Source: Megasphaera lornae (GTDB lineage Bacteria; Bacillota; Negativicutes; Veillonellales; Megasphaeraceae). From it: 64,000 nucleotides of DNA. Position 1 is the first letter of the stretch, and every line of letters starts with the position of its first letter. The stretch covers positions 1-64,000 of the forward strand of contig NZ_AFIJ01000004.1 in the NCBI RefSeq assembly GCF_000214495.1, written 5' to 3'. The position numbers and the translations under genes were made by a program. Below, in pieces: positions 52,715 to 62,967 of the stretch. The notes under the pieces are model-generated. The model had not been told where the DNA came from. It was given only the letters and a program-made list of their open reading frames with translations, and did no database searches.

Positions 52715-54520
52715 ATGGAACGTACAGACATTCGTAATATTGCGATTATTGCACACGTTGACCACGGTAAAACCACCTTGGTGGATGCCATGTTGAAACA
52801 AAGTCATATTTTTCGTACGAACGAAAAAGTAGCGGAACGGGTTATGGACTCGGGAGATATTGAACGGGAACGGGGAATTACGATTTTATCCAAAAATACT
52901 TCCGTTATGCACGACGGCGTTAAAATCAATATTGTCGATACGCCGGGGCATGCCGATTTCGGCGGTGAAGTGGAACGGGTACTGAACATGGTCGACGGCG
53001 TGTTATTGCTGGTCGACGCCTTTGAAGGCCCCATGCCGCAGACTAAATATGTGCTGCGGAAAGCGTTGGAACAGAAATTAAAACCGATTGTGGTCATTAA
53101 TAAAATTGATAAACCCGGCGCGCGGGTGGCGGAAGTGGAAGACGAAGTACTGGAGTTGTTCATGGAATTGGATGCGACGGATGAACAATTGGAATTTCCC
53201 GTCGTCTATGCCAACGGTCGGGACGGTATTGCCAAATTGTCCATGGACGAAGAAAGCAAGGATTTGGAACCGCTGTTCAAGACCATTGTGAACCATTGCC
53301 CCTGCCCGCAGGGAGATGCGGACGGCCCGTTGCAGTTCATGGTGACGACTTTGGATTATGATGAATATGTGGGGAAAATAGCCATCGGTCGTGTAGTGCG
53401 CGGAAAAATGGTTCCCAATCAGAATGTAGTAGTCACGGACGGCGAAGGCCAGCGACGCGGCAAAATCGGTCGCGTGTATACGTATGAAGGTTTGCAACGT
53501 AAGGAACAGACGGAAGCGGCAATGGGGGAAATCGCCTGCATTGCCGGCATCGGCGATTTGAAAATCGGCGAAACCGTAACGGATCCGCAGAATCCGGAAG
53601 CCTTGCCGAAAATTGATATTGATGAACCGACGTTGTCCATGATTTTCTATGTCAATGACAGTCCTTTTGCCGGACAGGAAGGCGACTATGTGACGAGTCG
53701 GCATTTGCGGGATCGCTTGTTCCGGGAAGTGCAGACCAATGTATCCCTGCGCGTGGAAGAAACGGACAGTGCCGATGCTTTCAAAGTTTCCGGTCGCGGT
53801 GAATTGCACATTGCCGTGTTAATTGAAGAAATGCGGCGGGAAGGCTATGAATTGCAGATCGGCAAGCCCAGTGTCATTACCAAACAGATTAACGGCCAAA
53901 AATGTGAACCGCTGGAAGCGTTGACCATTGACGTACCGCAGGAATTTATGGGAGCAGTAATGGAAAAATTGGGTACCCGCAAGGCGGAAATGGTAAATAT
54001 GACGGATGTTTCCGGGTATACACGCTTGGAATTTATTATTCCCGCTCGCGGACTGATCGGTTTTCGCAGTGAATTTTTGACGGCCACCAAGGGCAACGGC
54101 ATTATGTACCATGTATTTCACGGGTATGCGCCTTGGAAAGGTGAAATTCCCGGCCGTACGCGCGGCAGTTTGGTCGCCTTCGAATCGGGGACGACTACGG
54201 GGTACGGAATCTTCAATTTGCAAGATCGCGGCGTAATGTTTATTAAGCCGGCCCAAGAAATTTATTTAGGACAGGTAGTCGGGGAAAGCAACCGCGATGT
54301 GGATATTGATGTCAATCCGTGCAAGAAAAAACATTTGACCAATACGCGTTCTTCCGCTTCCGATGAAGCGTTGCGGTTAATTCCGCCGCAAGATATGGGC
54401 TTGGAAAAGGCGTTGGAATGGATTAATGAGGATGAATTGGTGGAAGTTACGCCGCAAAGCATTCGTATTCGCAAAGCCATTTTAGATAAACATGATCGTA
54501 AACGCGCCATGCGCAAATAG
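52715..54520 (+). CDS. typA: Ribosome-associated GTPase TypA/BipA
   Basis: A 601-aa translational GTPase. G motifs: HVDHGKTTL (G1), RGITILSKN (G2), DTPGHADFGGEVERV (G3), NKIDKPGAR (G4). The later domains include GRGELHIAVLIEEMRREGYE and the TypA-specific C-terminal region with RGLIGFRSEFLTATKG and the end NKH-like DKHDRKRAMRK. It supports ribosome assembly and stress adaptation. AGGAGA precedes the ATG. Confidence 0.96.
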   Translation: MERTDIRNIAIIAHVDHGKTTLVDAMLKQSHIFRTNEKVAERVMDSGDIERERGITILSKNTSVMHDGVKINIVDTPGHADFGGEVERVLNMVDGVLLLVDAFEGPMPQTKYVLRKALEQKLKPIVVINKIDKPGARVAEVEDEVLELFMELDATDEQLEFPVVYANGRDGIAKLSMDEESKDLEPLFKTIVNHCPCPQGDADGPLQFMVTTLDYDEYVGKIAIGRVVRGKMVPNQNVVVTDGEGQRRGKIGRVYTYEGLQRKEQTEAAMGEIACIAGIGDLKIGETVTDPQNPEALPKIDIDEPTLSMIFYVNDSPFAGQEGDYVTSRHLRDRLFREVQTNVSLRVEETDSADAFKVSGRGELHIAVLIEEMRREGYELQIGKPSVITKQINGQKCEPLEALTIDVPQEFMGAVMEKLGTRKAEMVNMTDVSGYTRLEFIIPARGLIGFRSEFLTATKGNGIMYHVFHGYAPWKGEIPGRTRGSLVAFESGTTTGYGIFNLQDRGVMFIKPAQEIYLGQVVGESNRDVDIDVNPCKKKHLTNTRSSASDEALRLIPPQDMGLEKALEWINEDELVEVTPQSIRIRKAILDKHDRKRAMRK

Positions 54521-54532
54521 AAAGATATCGAC

Positions 54533-54564
54533 AACCGCCTCCTTATAAGGGGCGGTTTTTTTGC
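54533..54564 (+). terminator. Terminator after typA
   Basis: AACCGCCTCCTT / AAGGGGCGGTT, about 11-12 bp with one G-U pair, then seven T residues. Confidence 0.88.
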
Positions 54565-54726
54565 GGGAAAATCGGGGTTGCACACGGAACATATGCTGCA
54601 CGGAGAAGCGAAATAAATTTCATAATAAATATAACTATAAAAAAATAAACTAAATGTCCGATTGGATTATTTTTGAACCGTTTGGAGTGGAAGAGGAAAA
54701 AAAAGAGAGCTACAATATACCTGTAA

Positions 54727-54868
54727 TTATCATTATCCCCGTAATGATAAGACTGTTCCGGAGCGTGGGAACGGCACTACCCCATAGGACCCCTCTCCTT
54801 TACCGTTTCTGCAAACCGGGACATAAAAAGAGCGCAGAAGGCAGCATGCAGCATTCTGCGCTCTTTTT
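54727..54868 (+). ncRNA. Candidate structured RNA ending in a strong terminator
   Basis: No ORF here has a ribosome site. TTATCATTA/TAATGATAA (54727-54750) is a perfect 9-bp hairpin, GTTCC/GGAAC (54755-54772) a second, and AAAAAGAGCGCAGAA/TTCTGCGCTCTTTTT (54825-54868) a perfect 15-bp terminator hairpin. A terminator without an upstream gene suggests a small RNA. A possible -10 (TACAAT) is at 54711-54716, but no good -35 is seen. It does not look like 6S, SRP or RNase P RNA to me. Confidence 0.3.
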
Positions 54869-55184
54869 GCTTGCGTATATAAACCATAATGAAAAACGGG
54901 CTTTTTTTATAGAAAAATAAGAAAAACGGCTCGCACAAACGTGTATGATGAAAATATATTCTGCACGGTTCGGAACGGTCGTTCAGAAAAATAGTCGCAC
55001 TGAAAAAATAAACGACCTGCAGGCAGCGACGCATTCCCGACACAAGTGAGAAGAACTATAAAAACTGCCGGGAACATGAAGCCGAATTTTCGCATACCAT
55101 AGAATCGGACGGGATACACAGGGGAAACCGGGCGGAAAAACAGCGCGTACTTGTCGAGAAATATGAAAACACCGCTCAAAATAG
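54869..55184. other. Non-coding spacer upstream of ompM
   Basis: About 315 bases without a supportable gene. A long - strand frame crossing it is mostly the antisense of ompM. The GAAAAACGG motif occurs twice (near 54892 and 54931); nothing else is recognised. Confidence 0.4.
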
Positions 55185-55213
55185 TTGACAAGAAAGAGAA
55201 ATGCCTGTATACT
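55185..55213 (+). promoter_or_regulatory. ompM promoter
   Basis: TTGACA (55185-55190), 17 bp, TATACT (55208-55213). The leader would be about 130 nt, long enough for stability or translation control of an abundant porin mRNA. Confidence 0.75.
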
Positions 55214-55350
55214 TTCCTTATCACATGGTTTGCATGTGCGGATGTACCGTTTTTCACGTATAGGGCACAGAGAGGAAACAAGGAACACTCGTCCGTTACC
55301 CTGTATGATGAAAAAACGACATCACATTTTAGTGAAAAGGGGTAATTCAC

Positions 55351-56772
55351 ATGAAAAAAAGTAAAGTATTGGCAGCCTTGGTTGCCACTATGGCTGTAGG
55401 CGCTACGTGCGCTTTTGCGGCTAATCCGTTTGCTGATGTTCCCAGTGACAGCTGGGCATACAAATCTGTCGTTACGTTGGCCAACTCCGGCATCATCCAG
55501 GGTGTAGACGGCACGCATTTCCAGGGACAACGCAACATTACGCGGTATGAAGCGGCTGAAATTACGGCCAAAGCTATGGCCCATGCCGATCGCGCCAATG
55601 CACAGCAACGTGCGATTATTAATAAACTGGCCAATGAATTTGCCGGCGAATTGAATACGTTGGGCGTACGTGTTACCAACTTGGAACAACAAGTGGGTAC
55701 AGTAAAATTCTCCGGTGATGCACGGGTACGGTATCGTCATGCCGGCAGTGCAACTAATGAAACAATTAAATGGGCTCAAGACGGAGATAAACTCAAAGGG
55801 ACTACTACGACAAGTGAAACCGCTGATGATGCTTATAAGAATGATAAGGCATGGGATTACAACATGCACCTCAATGCGGATGCCAAAGTCAGCGATACGA
55901 TGACGGCGCATTTCAGCGTATTTACGGATGATCAGCAATTCAGCGATGATAAAGCTGCCGGTGACTTGCATGCGTTTGTCAATAACGCCAACTTGGAATA
56001 CACGCCTAATGACAATTCAAGCGTACAAATCGGTCGCATCGACGGCTACACCATGGGCAATGCGTATGGCTATCAATACGGCGATGTATTGGAAGGCGTA
56101 AAGGCCAACTATCACAACGATCAGTTCGCCGTGACTGCCGGCTACGGCAAGTTGAAGAGCGGGGATCATGCCGGGAAGAATGTTAAAACGGGCTTCGGCG
56201 AAGTAGAAGGCTTCTTCGGCAACGGTTCCGCTGCCGGTGTATACTACAACAACTTTACGGTTGATCCGGCTCATAAGTATTCGACTCAAAATAAGGACGG
56301 CTTTAAAGCCGATTCTCTTTGGGGCGCGTATGTAAATGCTAAATTGGCGGACAACCTCAGCGCTATGGCGAACTATGAATCCGTCAATCTGACGACCGCC
56401 GCTAAAGCTGCTGCAAAGACGGCCGGGAATAAAGAAACGCCGGCTGTATGGGTAGGTCAAGTTACGTACGGCAATTTGGATCAGGAAAAAGCCGGTTCTT
56501 GGGATACATGGGTGGAATATCTCCATGCTGATGCCGGTTCTTTGGTCGGCGGCTCTTCCGCTTCGTGGCGTAAGGATTTGGACAACGTTAAATCTTGGGG
56601 CATCGGTGTCGATTATACGGTTTCCAAGAATGTTGTTCTTAAAGCGGCACAGACGTTTGGCTCTAAAGCAGTAAAACCGCAGTTTGATGGTAAGAAAGAA
56701 GCCGGACAGGAACAGCATGCACAGACGAAGCCGTCTGAATACACCACTGTTTCTTTGAACTTTTCTTTCTAA
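55351..56772 (+). CDS. ompM: OmpM-type outer-membrane porin with SLH domain
   Basis: A 473-aa major outer-membrane protein of Negativicutes type. Signal peptide (KKSKVLAALVATMAVGATCAFA), one S-layer homology domain (NPFADVPSDSWAYKSVVTLA; TRYEAAEITAKAMA) that tethers the outer membrane to polyaminated peptidoglycan, a coiled-coil stalk (about 80-115, ending VTNLEQQVGTV), then a beta-barrel starting KFSGDARVRYRH and ending TTVSLNFSF with terminal Phe. AAAAGGGG precedes the ATG. Codon use is biased (AAC, TTC, GGC), suggesting high expression. It is monocistronic. Confidence 0.92.
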   Translation: MKKSKVLAALVATMAVGATCAFAANPFADVPSDSWAYKSVVTLANSGIIQGVDGTHFQGQRNITRYEAAEITAKAMAHADRANAQQRAIINKLANEFAGELNTLGVRVTNLEQQVGTVKFSGDARVRYRHAGSATNETIKWAQDGDKLKGTTTTSETADDAYKNDKAWDYNMHLNADAKVSDTMTAHFSVFTDDQQFSDDKAAGDLHAFVNNANLEYTPNDNSSVQIGRIDGYTMGNAYGYQYGDVLEGVKANYHNDQFAVTAGYGKLKSGDHAGKNVKTGFGEVEGFFGNGSAAGVYYNNFTVDPAHKYSTQNKDGFKADSLWGAYVNAKLADNLSAMANYESVNLTTAAKAAAKTAGNKETPAVWVGQVTYGNLDQEKAGSWDTWVEYLHADAGSLVGGSSASWRKDLDNVKSWGIGVDYTVSKNVVLKAAQTFGSKAVKPQFDGKKEAGQEQHAQTKPSEYTTVSLNFSF

Positions 56773-56793
56773 GAGAACGTCCGCACGGACTGT

Positions 56794-56828
56794 AAACAGA
56801 TACGAGTTTCGACTCGTATCTGTTTTTT
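56794..56828 (+). terminator. Terminator after ompM
   Basis: A perfect 14-bp stem AAACAGATACGAGT / ACTCGTATCTGTTT with a TTCG tetraloop and a T run that merges into the glyQS -35 box. Confidence 0.93.
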
Positions 56829-56857
56829 TTGACACGAAACGCCGAGTGTGGTATGAT
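56829..56857 (+). promoter_or_regulatory. glyQS promoter
   Basis: TTGACA (56829-56834), 17 bp, TATGAT (56852-56857), plus an extended -10 TGG. The first T bases belong to the ompM terminator tract. Transcription should begin near 56864. Confidence 0.8.
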
Positions 56858-56863
56858 AAAAAA

Positions 56864-57081
56864 AATTATATGGCAATGCAGGAGAGGAGTAGACATCAAA
56901 GCAGCGAAACAGGGACGGTGGGAGCCTGTTGGCGATGTTGAAGGCGCTCTGAAGGCCGGAGCCGGAAGTTCGGTGAATGTGTATGGCTCGGAAATGAAGC
57001 GGGTCGCAGACCAAAGAGGGTGGAACCGCGGGTGAAAACTCGTCCCTGTAACACGTGTATTCGTGTTACAGGGATTTTTTT
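56864..57081 (+). promoter_or_regulatory. T-box riboswitch, glycine specific
   Basis: The conserved T-box core AGGGTGGAACCGCGGG lies at 57017-57032. A 13-bp terminator stem (57043-57055 / 57062-57074) with seven T follows. In Stem I, GACATC (56892-56897) pairs with GATGTT, and the internal loop opposite AGTAG contains GAAGGC, giving GGC (56943-56945) as the likely glycine specifier codon. Uncharged tRNA-Gly binding would favour the antiterminator and turn on glyQS. Confidence 0.92.
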
Positions 57082-57097
57082 GTAGGAGGGAACGCAC

Positions 57098-57979
57098 ATG
57101 AATTTTCAAGAAATGATGTTTGCATTGAAGACGTTTTGGTCTTCCCAAGGCTGCATTATGTACGAAGCGTATGATGTGGAAAAGGGAGCCGGCACTATGA
57201 ATCCGGCCACGTTTTTGCGGACCGTCGGACCGGAACCGTGGAAGGTGGCCTATGTCGAACCGTCGCGTCGGCCGGCGGACGGACGCTATGGTGACAATCC
57301 GAATCGCCTGTATCAACACCATCAATTTCAGGTGATTTGCAAGCCGTCGCCGGATACGATTCAAGAATTGTATTTACAAAGTTTGGCCGCCTTGGGGATT
57401 CGGGCGGCGGAACATGACATTCGGTTTGTGGAAGACAACTGGGAATCGCCGACGCTGGGCGCATGGGGATTAGGCTGGGAAGTCTGGCTGGACGGCATGG
57501 AAATTACGCAGTTTACGTATTTTCAGCAAGTCGGCGGGATTGATGTCAATCCGGTAGCCTCGGAAATTACGTACGGCATGGAACGGTTGGCGATGTACAT
57601 TCAAGGCGTGGAAAATGTGTACGATTTGCAATGGAATGAAACGTTTACGTACGGCGATATTTTTCACCAAAATGAAGTGGAACAATCGACGTATGCGTTT
57701 GAGTTGAGCGATGCGGACATGTTGTTCGAACTGTTCGATCGCTATGAAAAGGAAGCGCAACGCATTGCCGCCAAAGGATTGGTCATTCCGGCGTATGATT
57801 ATGTGTTGAAATGCTCGCATACGTTTAATTTGTTGGATGCGCGCGGCGCCATCAGTGTCAGTGAACGCGCCGCGTTCATCGGGCGCGTACGGAAGATGGC
57901 CGGCATGTGTGCCAAAACCTATTTGGCACAGCGGGAAGCGCTGGGATTTCCCTTGTTGAAAAAGGAGGCAGCGAAATGA
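57098..57979 (+). CDS. glyQ: Glycyl-tRNA synthetase alpha chain
   Basis: A 293-aa class II catalytic subunit of the alpha2beta2 bacterial enzyme. Motifs: [45 protein letters not shown], and [23 protein letters not shown]. Length is typical. GGAGGG precedes ATG 57098. It is controlled by the glycine T-box directly upstream and overlaps glyS by 4 bp (ATGA). Confidence 0.98.
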   Translation: MNFQEMMFALKTFWSSQGCIMYEAYDVEKGAGTMNPATFLRTVGPEPWKVAYVEPSRRPADGRYGDNPNRLYQHHQFQVICKPSPDTIQELYLQSLAALGIRAAEHDIRFVEDNWESPTLGAWGLGWEVWLDGMEITQFTYFQQVGGIDVNPVASEITYGMERLAMYIQGVENVYDLQWNETFTYGDIFHQNEVEQSTYAFELSDADMLFELFDRYEKEAQRIAAKGLVIPAYDYVLKCSHTFNLLDARGAISVSERAAFIGRVRKMAGMCAKTYLAQREALGFPLLKKEAAK

Positions 57980-60030
57980 GTAAGGATATTCTCTTGGAAA
58001 TAGGGACGGAAGAAGTGCCGGCGCATGCGATGCCGGGGATTTTACGGCAGTTGCGGGAAGCGGCCGCGACGGCCTTGCAGGAGGCGCATATTCCCTTCGA
58101 CGCCGTGCGTACGGTAGGGACGCCGCGGCGCTTGGCTTTGCTGGTCACGGCGGCGGCGGAAATGCAGGACGCCGTAACTACCGTACATAAGGGGCCGTCC
58201 GCCCGGATTGCGTACGCGGCGGACGGTACGCCGACGAAAGCCGCGCTCGGCTTTGCGCGCGGTCTGGGTCTGGACGTGACGGCACTTCGCGTGCAAGATG
58301 GCTATGTGTTTGCCGAAGTGACGCATACGGGCGAGGCGACCAAGACGCTGTTACCATCGTTGTTGCCGGCATTGATTCAGCACTTGTCGTTTCCCAACAG
58401 CATGCGGTGGGGCCGGGAAACGTTTCGCTTTATTCGTCCTATTCGGTGGCTGGTAGCGCTTTTCGGGGAAGAGGTGATTCCCTTTACGTTGGCCGGCGTG
58501 ACGACCGGACGGCGCAGCCGCGGGCATCGTTTTTTGGGTGACGGCGATTTCGATATTCCGTCGGCACAGGCTTATGAAGCGACGGCGCGGGACCATTTTC
58601 TTATGGTGGACCCGAAAGAGCGGGAAACGTATATTCAACACGAATTATGTCGGGAGCTGGCGGCGGCCGGTGCCAAACAGACGGTGGATCCCGTGCTGTT
58701 GGAAGAAGTCGTGTATTTGGTGGAATATCCGACCGTGCTCTGCGGCTCTTTTGATGAAGCGTATTTACAGTTGCCCGAGGCGGTTATTATTACGCCCATG
58801 AAGGATCATCAACGGTATTTTCCCATGTATTCGGCCGCAACGGGACGGCTCATGAATCGTTTCCTTACCGTGCGGAACGGCGATGCGCGCTATTTGGATA
58901 CGGTGCGGCACGGAAATGAACGGGTGTTGCGGGCAAGATTGGACGATGCCAAGTTTTTCTTTACGGAAGATCGGAAGCAGTCGTTGTGGGCGCATGTGGA
59001 ATCGTTGCGCCATATTGTTTTTCAAAACGGCTTGGGTACCTTGTATGATAAGGCATTGCGGCTGCAAAAGTTGACCGTGTATTTGAATCATTCGTTGCAG
59101 TTGGGGCTGGAAGATGCGCAGCTGGAACGCGCCTGCCTGTTGGCGAAGGCGGATTTATCGACGCAAATGGTCATGGAATTTACGGAATTGCAAGGCGTTA
59201 TGGGCAAGGAATATGCCAAGTTGGACGGGGAAAGCGAGGCCGTGGCCGCGGCTCTGCAGGAACAGTATTTGCCGCGGTATGCGGGGGACGACTTGCCGCA
59301 GACGGTGATGGGCAGTGTGTTAAGTGTGGCCGACAAGATCGATACGCTGGTCGGAATGTTCCGGTTGGGAAAACTTCCGACCGGTTCACAGGACCCGTAT
59401 GCCCTGCGTCGGCAAACCATCGGCGTGTTGCATATTCTTTTACAGCGGCAATGGGATGCGGATATGGACACGCTGTTGGATGCTGCAGCGGCCGGGTATG
59501 CAGCGGCGGACGAAGCGGCCGGCGACGTGCGCAAGCAATTGGAAGCGTTTATTGCGTTGCGGTTAAAAAATATTTTCCAAGACCGGGGACATGAAGCCTC
59601 GTTAATTGAAGGCGCCATGGCCGGGCATCCGTTAAACGCCATGCAGGGGCAACGGCGCGTAGAGGCTTTGGAAACGGCGCGGCGTCTGAAGCAGGAAGAT
59701 CTTTTGCAGGCCTATACCCGTGTAGGTAATATGGTCCGGGAAGATACGCCTACGCAAGTGACGGAAGCGCTCTTTACAGCGGCGGCGGAACGCGACTTAT
59801 GGGCCGTTTGCCGGCAAATGGAAGCGGCTTTGCCGAAGGTGTATGCGGCGTATGATTTTGAGGCGGCTTTGCGGATTTTGCGGACGGGCATGGACGCAAT
59901 CCGTACGTTTTTGGATACGGTGCGGGTTCTCGATGAAAATCCCGCTATCCGGGAAAATCGCTTGCATTTATTGGCGCGTGTGTATGCGTTGATTCGTCCG
60001 TTCGGAGATATTCGAAAAGTTAAAAACTGA
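57976..60030 (+). CDS. glyS: Glycyl-tRNA synthetase beta chain
   Basis: A 684-aa tRNA-binding subunit. It begins [19 protein letters not shown], has the family's FPNSMRWG and [13 protein letters not shown] segments, a central HD-like region ([22 protein letters not shown]), and a C-terminal anticodon-binding helical domain. ATG 57976 has AAAGGAGG upstream; a longer frame inside glyQ is rejected. Confidence 0.97.
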   Translation: MSKDILLEIGTEEVPAHAMPGILRQLREAAATALQEAHIPFDAVRTVGTPRRLALLVTAAAEMQDAVTTVHKGPSARIAYAADGTPTKAALGFARGLGLDVTALRVQDGYVFAEVTHTGEATKTLLPSLLPALIQHLSFPNSMRWGRETFRFIRPIRWLVALFGEEVIPFTLAGVTTGRRSRGHRFLGDGDFDIPSAQAYEATARDHFLMVDPKERETYIQHELCRELAAAGAKQTVDPVLLEEVVYLVEYPTVLCGSFDEAYLQLPEAVIITPMKDHQRYFPMYSAATGRLMNRFLTVRNGDARYLDTVRHGNERVLRARLDDAKFFFTEDRKQSLWAHVESLRHIVFQNGLGTLYDKALRLQKLTVYLNHSLQLGLEDAQLERACLLAKADLSTQMVMEFTELQGVMGKEYAKLDGESEAVAAALQEQYLPRYAGDDLPQTVMGSVLSVADKIDTLVGMFRLGKLPTGSQDPYALRRQTIGVLHILLQRQWDADMDTLLDAAAAGYAAADEAAGDVRKQLEAFIALRLKNIFQDRGHEASLIEGAMAGHPLNAMQGQRRVEALETARRLKQEDLLQAYTRVGNMVREDTPTQVTEALFTAAAERDLWAVCRQMEAALPKVYAAYDFEAALRILRTGMDAIRTFLDTVRVLDENPAIRENRLHLLARVYALIRPFGDIRKVKN

Positions 60031-60043
60031 TACAGCATGGCGG

Positions 60044-60081
60044 AACGTCTCCTCAGTCGCGGCCGGGGAGACGTTTTTTTT
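60044..60081 (+). terminator. Terminator after glyS
   Basis: AACGTCTCC (60044-60052) / GGAGACGTT (60067-60075) and a long T run. The rest of the spacer to alr (60082-60261) shows nothing else. Confidence 0.85.
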
Positions 60082-60261
60082 GCCGCAAGTATTCCGAAAA
60101 CTGCGGGACGGGCGGCGTATAGGGAAACAGAATTCGCCATGCGGCGGCGGCGTAAGGTTCGGGTAACGGCGAAACGCGGCATACATCCGAAAAAAAGGTG
60201 ACAGTATTTGCAAAGTAATGAAAAAAATATACGGAAATATTGCGTTATGCGAGAAAATATG

Positions 60262-60270
60262 TGGTATAAT
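60262..60270 (+). promoter_or_regulatory. Extended -10 promoter for alr
   Basis: TGGTATAAT, a perfect TGn-TATAAT element 54 bp before the alr start; only a poor -35 is visible. Confidence 0.6.
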
Positions 60271-60324
60271 AAATTCCTGTAATAGGCGATTTCGGCAAGC
60301 GGATAAGGAGAGGAACGAGAAACA

Positions 60325-61524
60325 TTGGATACGAATACATTGATTCAAAATTTTACGAAACGTCCGGTGTGGGCACAAATCGATTTGGATGCGGCCATTG
60401 CCAATATCCGGGGCATTCGTCGGTTAGTCGGTCCGCAGGTGTGTGTGACGTCCGTTGTCAAGGCCAATGCGTACGGGCACGGCGCGATTGAACTGGCCAA
60501 GGTGTTTTTAGGGCACGGTGCGGATCAAGTGGCGGTCGCCTGTCTGGGGGAAGCTGTCGAGTTGCGGCAAGGCGGCATTACCGGACGGATTCTTATTTTG
60601 GGACATACGGACGGACATCGGGCGGAAGAATTGACGGCATACGGAGTAGAACCGACCGTGTTTCGGTATGAAGATGCGCTGCGGTTTTCTCGTGCCGCGC
60701 AGGCCCAGCATCGCACGGTGAATATTCATATTGCCGTCGATACGGGGATGGGGCGTATCGGCTATGAACCGAATGCGAACGGTATTCGTGAAATTCAAGC
60801 GATAGCGGCGCTTCCGGGGCTGCAATTGGAAGGGGTATTTACTCATTTTGCCGTTTCCGACAGCAATACGCCGGCGGATCGGGCGTATACGCAGGCGCAG
60901 TATCAGTGTTTTACGAAGTTTTTAACCGCTTTGGCGGAGGTCGGCATTCGTCCGGTATATACGCATTGCTGCAGTAGTTCGGGTTTGTTGTCACAAACCG
61001 CGTTTCATCAAAATATGGTTCGTCCCGGGATTCTTCAATACGGCTATCATCCTTCGGGTACGGTGGCATGTACGTCGTTTACGCCGCAACCGGTGATGTC
61101 GTTGCGGTGTTGTATTACGCATGTGAAATGGGTACATAAAGGGCAGTATATCAGTTATGGCCGTCATTTTCAGGCGACGAAGGAAACTTGCATCGCCACG
61201 ATTCCCGTCGGCTATGCCGACGGCTATCCGCGTCTGTTGTCCAATCGTACGGAGGTTTTGGTGCACGGGCGGCGTGTTCCGCAAGTGGGGAATATTTGTA
61301 TGGATCAATGTATGATTGATGTAACGGACGTGCCGAATGTGCAGATCGGCGATGAGGCGGTATTGTTCGGTACGCAGGGCGAAGGGTCTTTGCCGTTGGA
61401 AGAGTTGGCGGCCGCAATCGGCACGATTGATCATGAAATCCTTTGTAATATTAATCGGCGTGTGCCGCGCGTGTATGTGCGCGGCGGGCAGGTCGTACGG
61501 CGGGTGGAATATTTAGTGGAATGA
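60325..61524 (+). CDS. alr: Alanine racemase
   Basis: A 399-aa PLP enzyme supplying D-alanine for peptidoglycan. The PLP lysine lies in SVVKANAYGHG (near residue 46), and the catalytic Tyr region reads ISYGRHF followed by ATIPVGYADGYPR; VDTGMGRIG and QVGNICMDQCMIDV are also typical. The start is TTG 60325 with GAGAGGAA or AAGGAG upstream. It is monocistronic, ending at a terminator. Confidence 0.96.
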   Translation: MDTNTLIQNFTKRPVWAQIDLDAAIANIRGIRRLVGPQVCVTSVVKANAYGHGAIELAKVFLGHGADQVAVACLGEAVELRQGGITGRILILGHTDGHRAEELTAYGVEPTVFRYEDALRFSRAAQAQHRTVNIHIAVDTGMGRIGYEPNANGIREIQAIAALPGLQLEGVFTHFAVSDSNTPADRAYTQAQYQCFTKFLTALAEVGIRPVYTHCCSSSGLLSQTAFHQNMVRPGILQYGYHPSGTVACTSFTPQPVMSLRCCITHVKWVHKGQYISYGRHFQATKETCIATIPVGYADGYPRLLSNRTEVLVHGRRVPQVGNICMDQCMIDVTDVPNVQIGDEAVLFGTQGEGSLPLEELAAAIGTIDHEILCNINRRVPRVYVRGGQVVRRVEYLVE

Positions 61525-61603
61525 AGTATGCTGAATTAATGTTACCCCTGTAAAATATATACATTTTATATATAATGCTGACGATGATTTTTAATATATA
61601 AAT

Positions 61604-61648
61604 AAAAAGCACGGCTTTTCTTGCGAAAGAATAATCTGTGCTTTTTTT
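61604..61648 (+). terminator. Terminator after alr
   Basis: AAAAAGCAC (61604-61612) / GTGCTTTTT (61638-61646) with an inner CTTTTC/GAAAG hairpin and a seven-T run. Confidence 0.85.
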
Positions 61649-61747
61649 GCGGAAAGCATACGGGCGCTTGTCGTGGCGGCGACGGTCCGAGCAGCGATGA
61701 AAAGAAACTGTATTCTTGTAATGCAATGGGAAAATGTCAAACAATCA

Positions 61748-61756
61748 TGCTATAAT
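61748..61756 (+). promoter_or_regulatory. Extended -10 promoter for the aminotransferase
   Basis: TGCTATAAT, followed by ATAAATA. The 16 bases from 61748 recur at 63379 upstream of the DUF805 gene. No -35 match. Confidence 0.55.
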
Positions 61757-61788
61757 ATAAATAGTAAATACAGGTAGGCGGTGATGCT

Positions 61789-62967
61789 ATGGATTGGCAA
61801 CAAAAGGTTACTCCGAAGGTGGCGGCTATGAAACCTTCGGGCATTCGGAAGTTTTTTGATTTGGCGGCACAACTGGAAGGGGTGTTGTCTTTAAGTATCG
61901 GCGAGCCTGATTTTACGGCACCGCCGGAAGTGTTGACCGCCATGCAAAAAAGTTTGACAGACGGCAAGACGGGGTACACGGCCAATGCGGGGATGTCGGC
62001 GTTGCGGCGGGAAATCGGCGCCTATATGCAAAGACAGCATCAGTTGACGTATGATCCGGACCGGGAAATTTTAGTGACCGCCGGCGTGTCGGAAGGGTTG
62101 ATGTTGGCGGCTATGGCGTATTTGCAGGCAGGGGACGAAGTCCTGATTCCCGAACCTGCCTTTGTGTCGTATCCGGCGGTGGCGGAAATGGCCGGCGCCT
62201 GTCCCGTGCCCGTGCCGACCCGAGCGGCGCAGGGGTTTAAATTGCAGGCGGCGGATTTGGAAAAGGCGGTGACGGCGCGCACTAAAATGTTGCTCATGGG
62301 CTATCCGAATAATCCTACCGGTGCCGTGTTGTCCCGAGAAGAAATGGCACCGATTGCGGAATTTGTCCGGAAACATGATGTATTGGTGGTGACGGATGAA
62401 ATTTATTGTCGGCTTATGTATGAGCAGGTGCCGTTTACGTCCTTTGCGGCGTTGGCGGGAATGCGGGAACGGACGATTGTTTGCAACGGGTTTTCCAAAG
62501 CGTGGGCGATGACGGGCATGCGACTGGGGTTTTTATGTGCACCGGCAGCGGGGTTGGCACCTTTGGCAAAGTTGCATCAGTACGCGGTCATGTGTGTCAA
62601 TACGCAAGCGCAGTATGGCGGTTTGGCGGCTTTACAGGAGGGGGAAAAAGCGGCGGAAACCATGCGCCGGGAGTATGATCGGCGGCGGTGCGTGTTGTAC
62701 GATGGGTTGCAGGCCATGGGGTTGGCCGTGACGAAACCGCAAGGGGCCTTTTATATGTTTCCGGATATACGCATTACGGGGATGACGGATACGGAGTTTT
62801 GTGAACGGTTGCTGACGGAAGAAAAAGTGGCGGTCGTGCCGGGATCCGCGTTCGGTGCGGCCGGTGCCGGACATGTGCGAATTTCTTATGCCGCTTCGTA
62901 TGAAACGATTGTCGAAGCAATAGGGCGTATGGCGCGGTTTGTGAAAAAATATAAAAACGCACGCTGA
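61789..62967 (+). CDS. Class I/II pyridoxal phosphate aminotransferase
   Basis: A 392-aa fold-type I aminotransferase. Motifs: SLSIGEPDFTAPPEV, GYTANAGMSALRREIGAY, MGYPNNPTGAVLS, TDEIYCRLMY, and the PLP lysine in NGFSKAWAMTGMRLG. This pattern fits the PatA / aspartate-type subgroup; the amino donor cannot be told from sequence. GGCGGTG precedes ATG 61789. GC content is higher than in most neighbours. Confidence 0.92.
   Translation: MDWQQKVTPKVAAMKPSGIRKFFDLAAQLEGVLSLSIGEPDFTAPPEVLTAMQKSLTDGKTGYTANAGMSALRREIGAYMQRQHQLTYDPDREILVTAGVSEGLMLAAMAYLQAGDEVLIPEPAFVSYPAVAEMAGACPVPVPTRAAQGFKLQAADLEKAVTARTKMLLMGYPNNPTGAVLSREEMAPIAEFVRKHDVLVVTDEIYCRLMYEQVPFTSFAALAGMRERTIVCNGFSKAWAMTGMRLGFLCAPAAGLAPLAKLHQYAVMCVNTQAQYGGLAALQEGEKAAETMRREYDRRRCVLYDGLQAMGLAVTKPQGAFYMFPDIRITGMTDTEFCERLLTEEKVAVVPGSAFGAAGAGHVRISYAASYETIVEAIGRMARFVKKYKNAR

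Noticed and set aside
54654..54920. 88-codon + strand frame between typA and ompM
   Set aside because: No ribosome site; it runs through two hairpins and the terminator at 54825-54868.
54907..55971. 354-codon frame on the - strand over ompM and its upstream region
   Set aside because: Most of it is the antisense of the biased-codon ompM gene; no ribosome site and no protein-like pattern.
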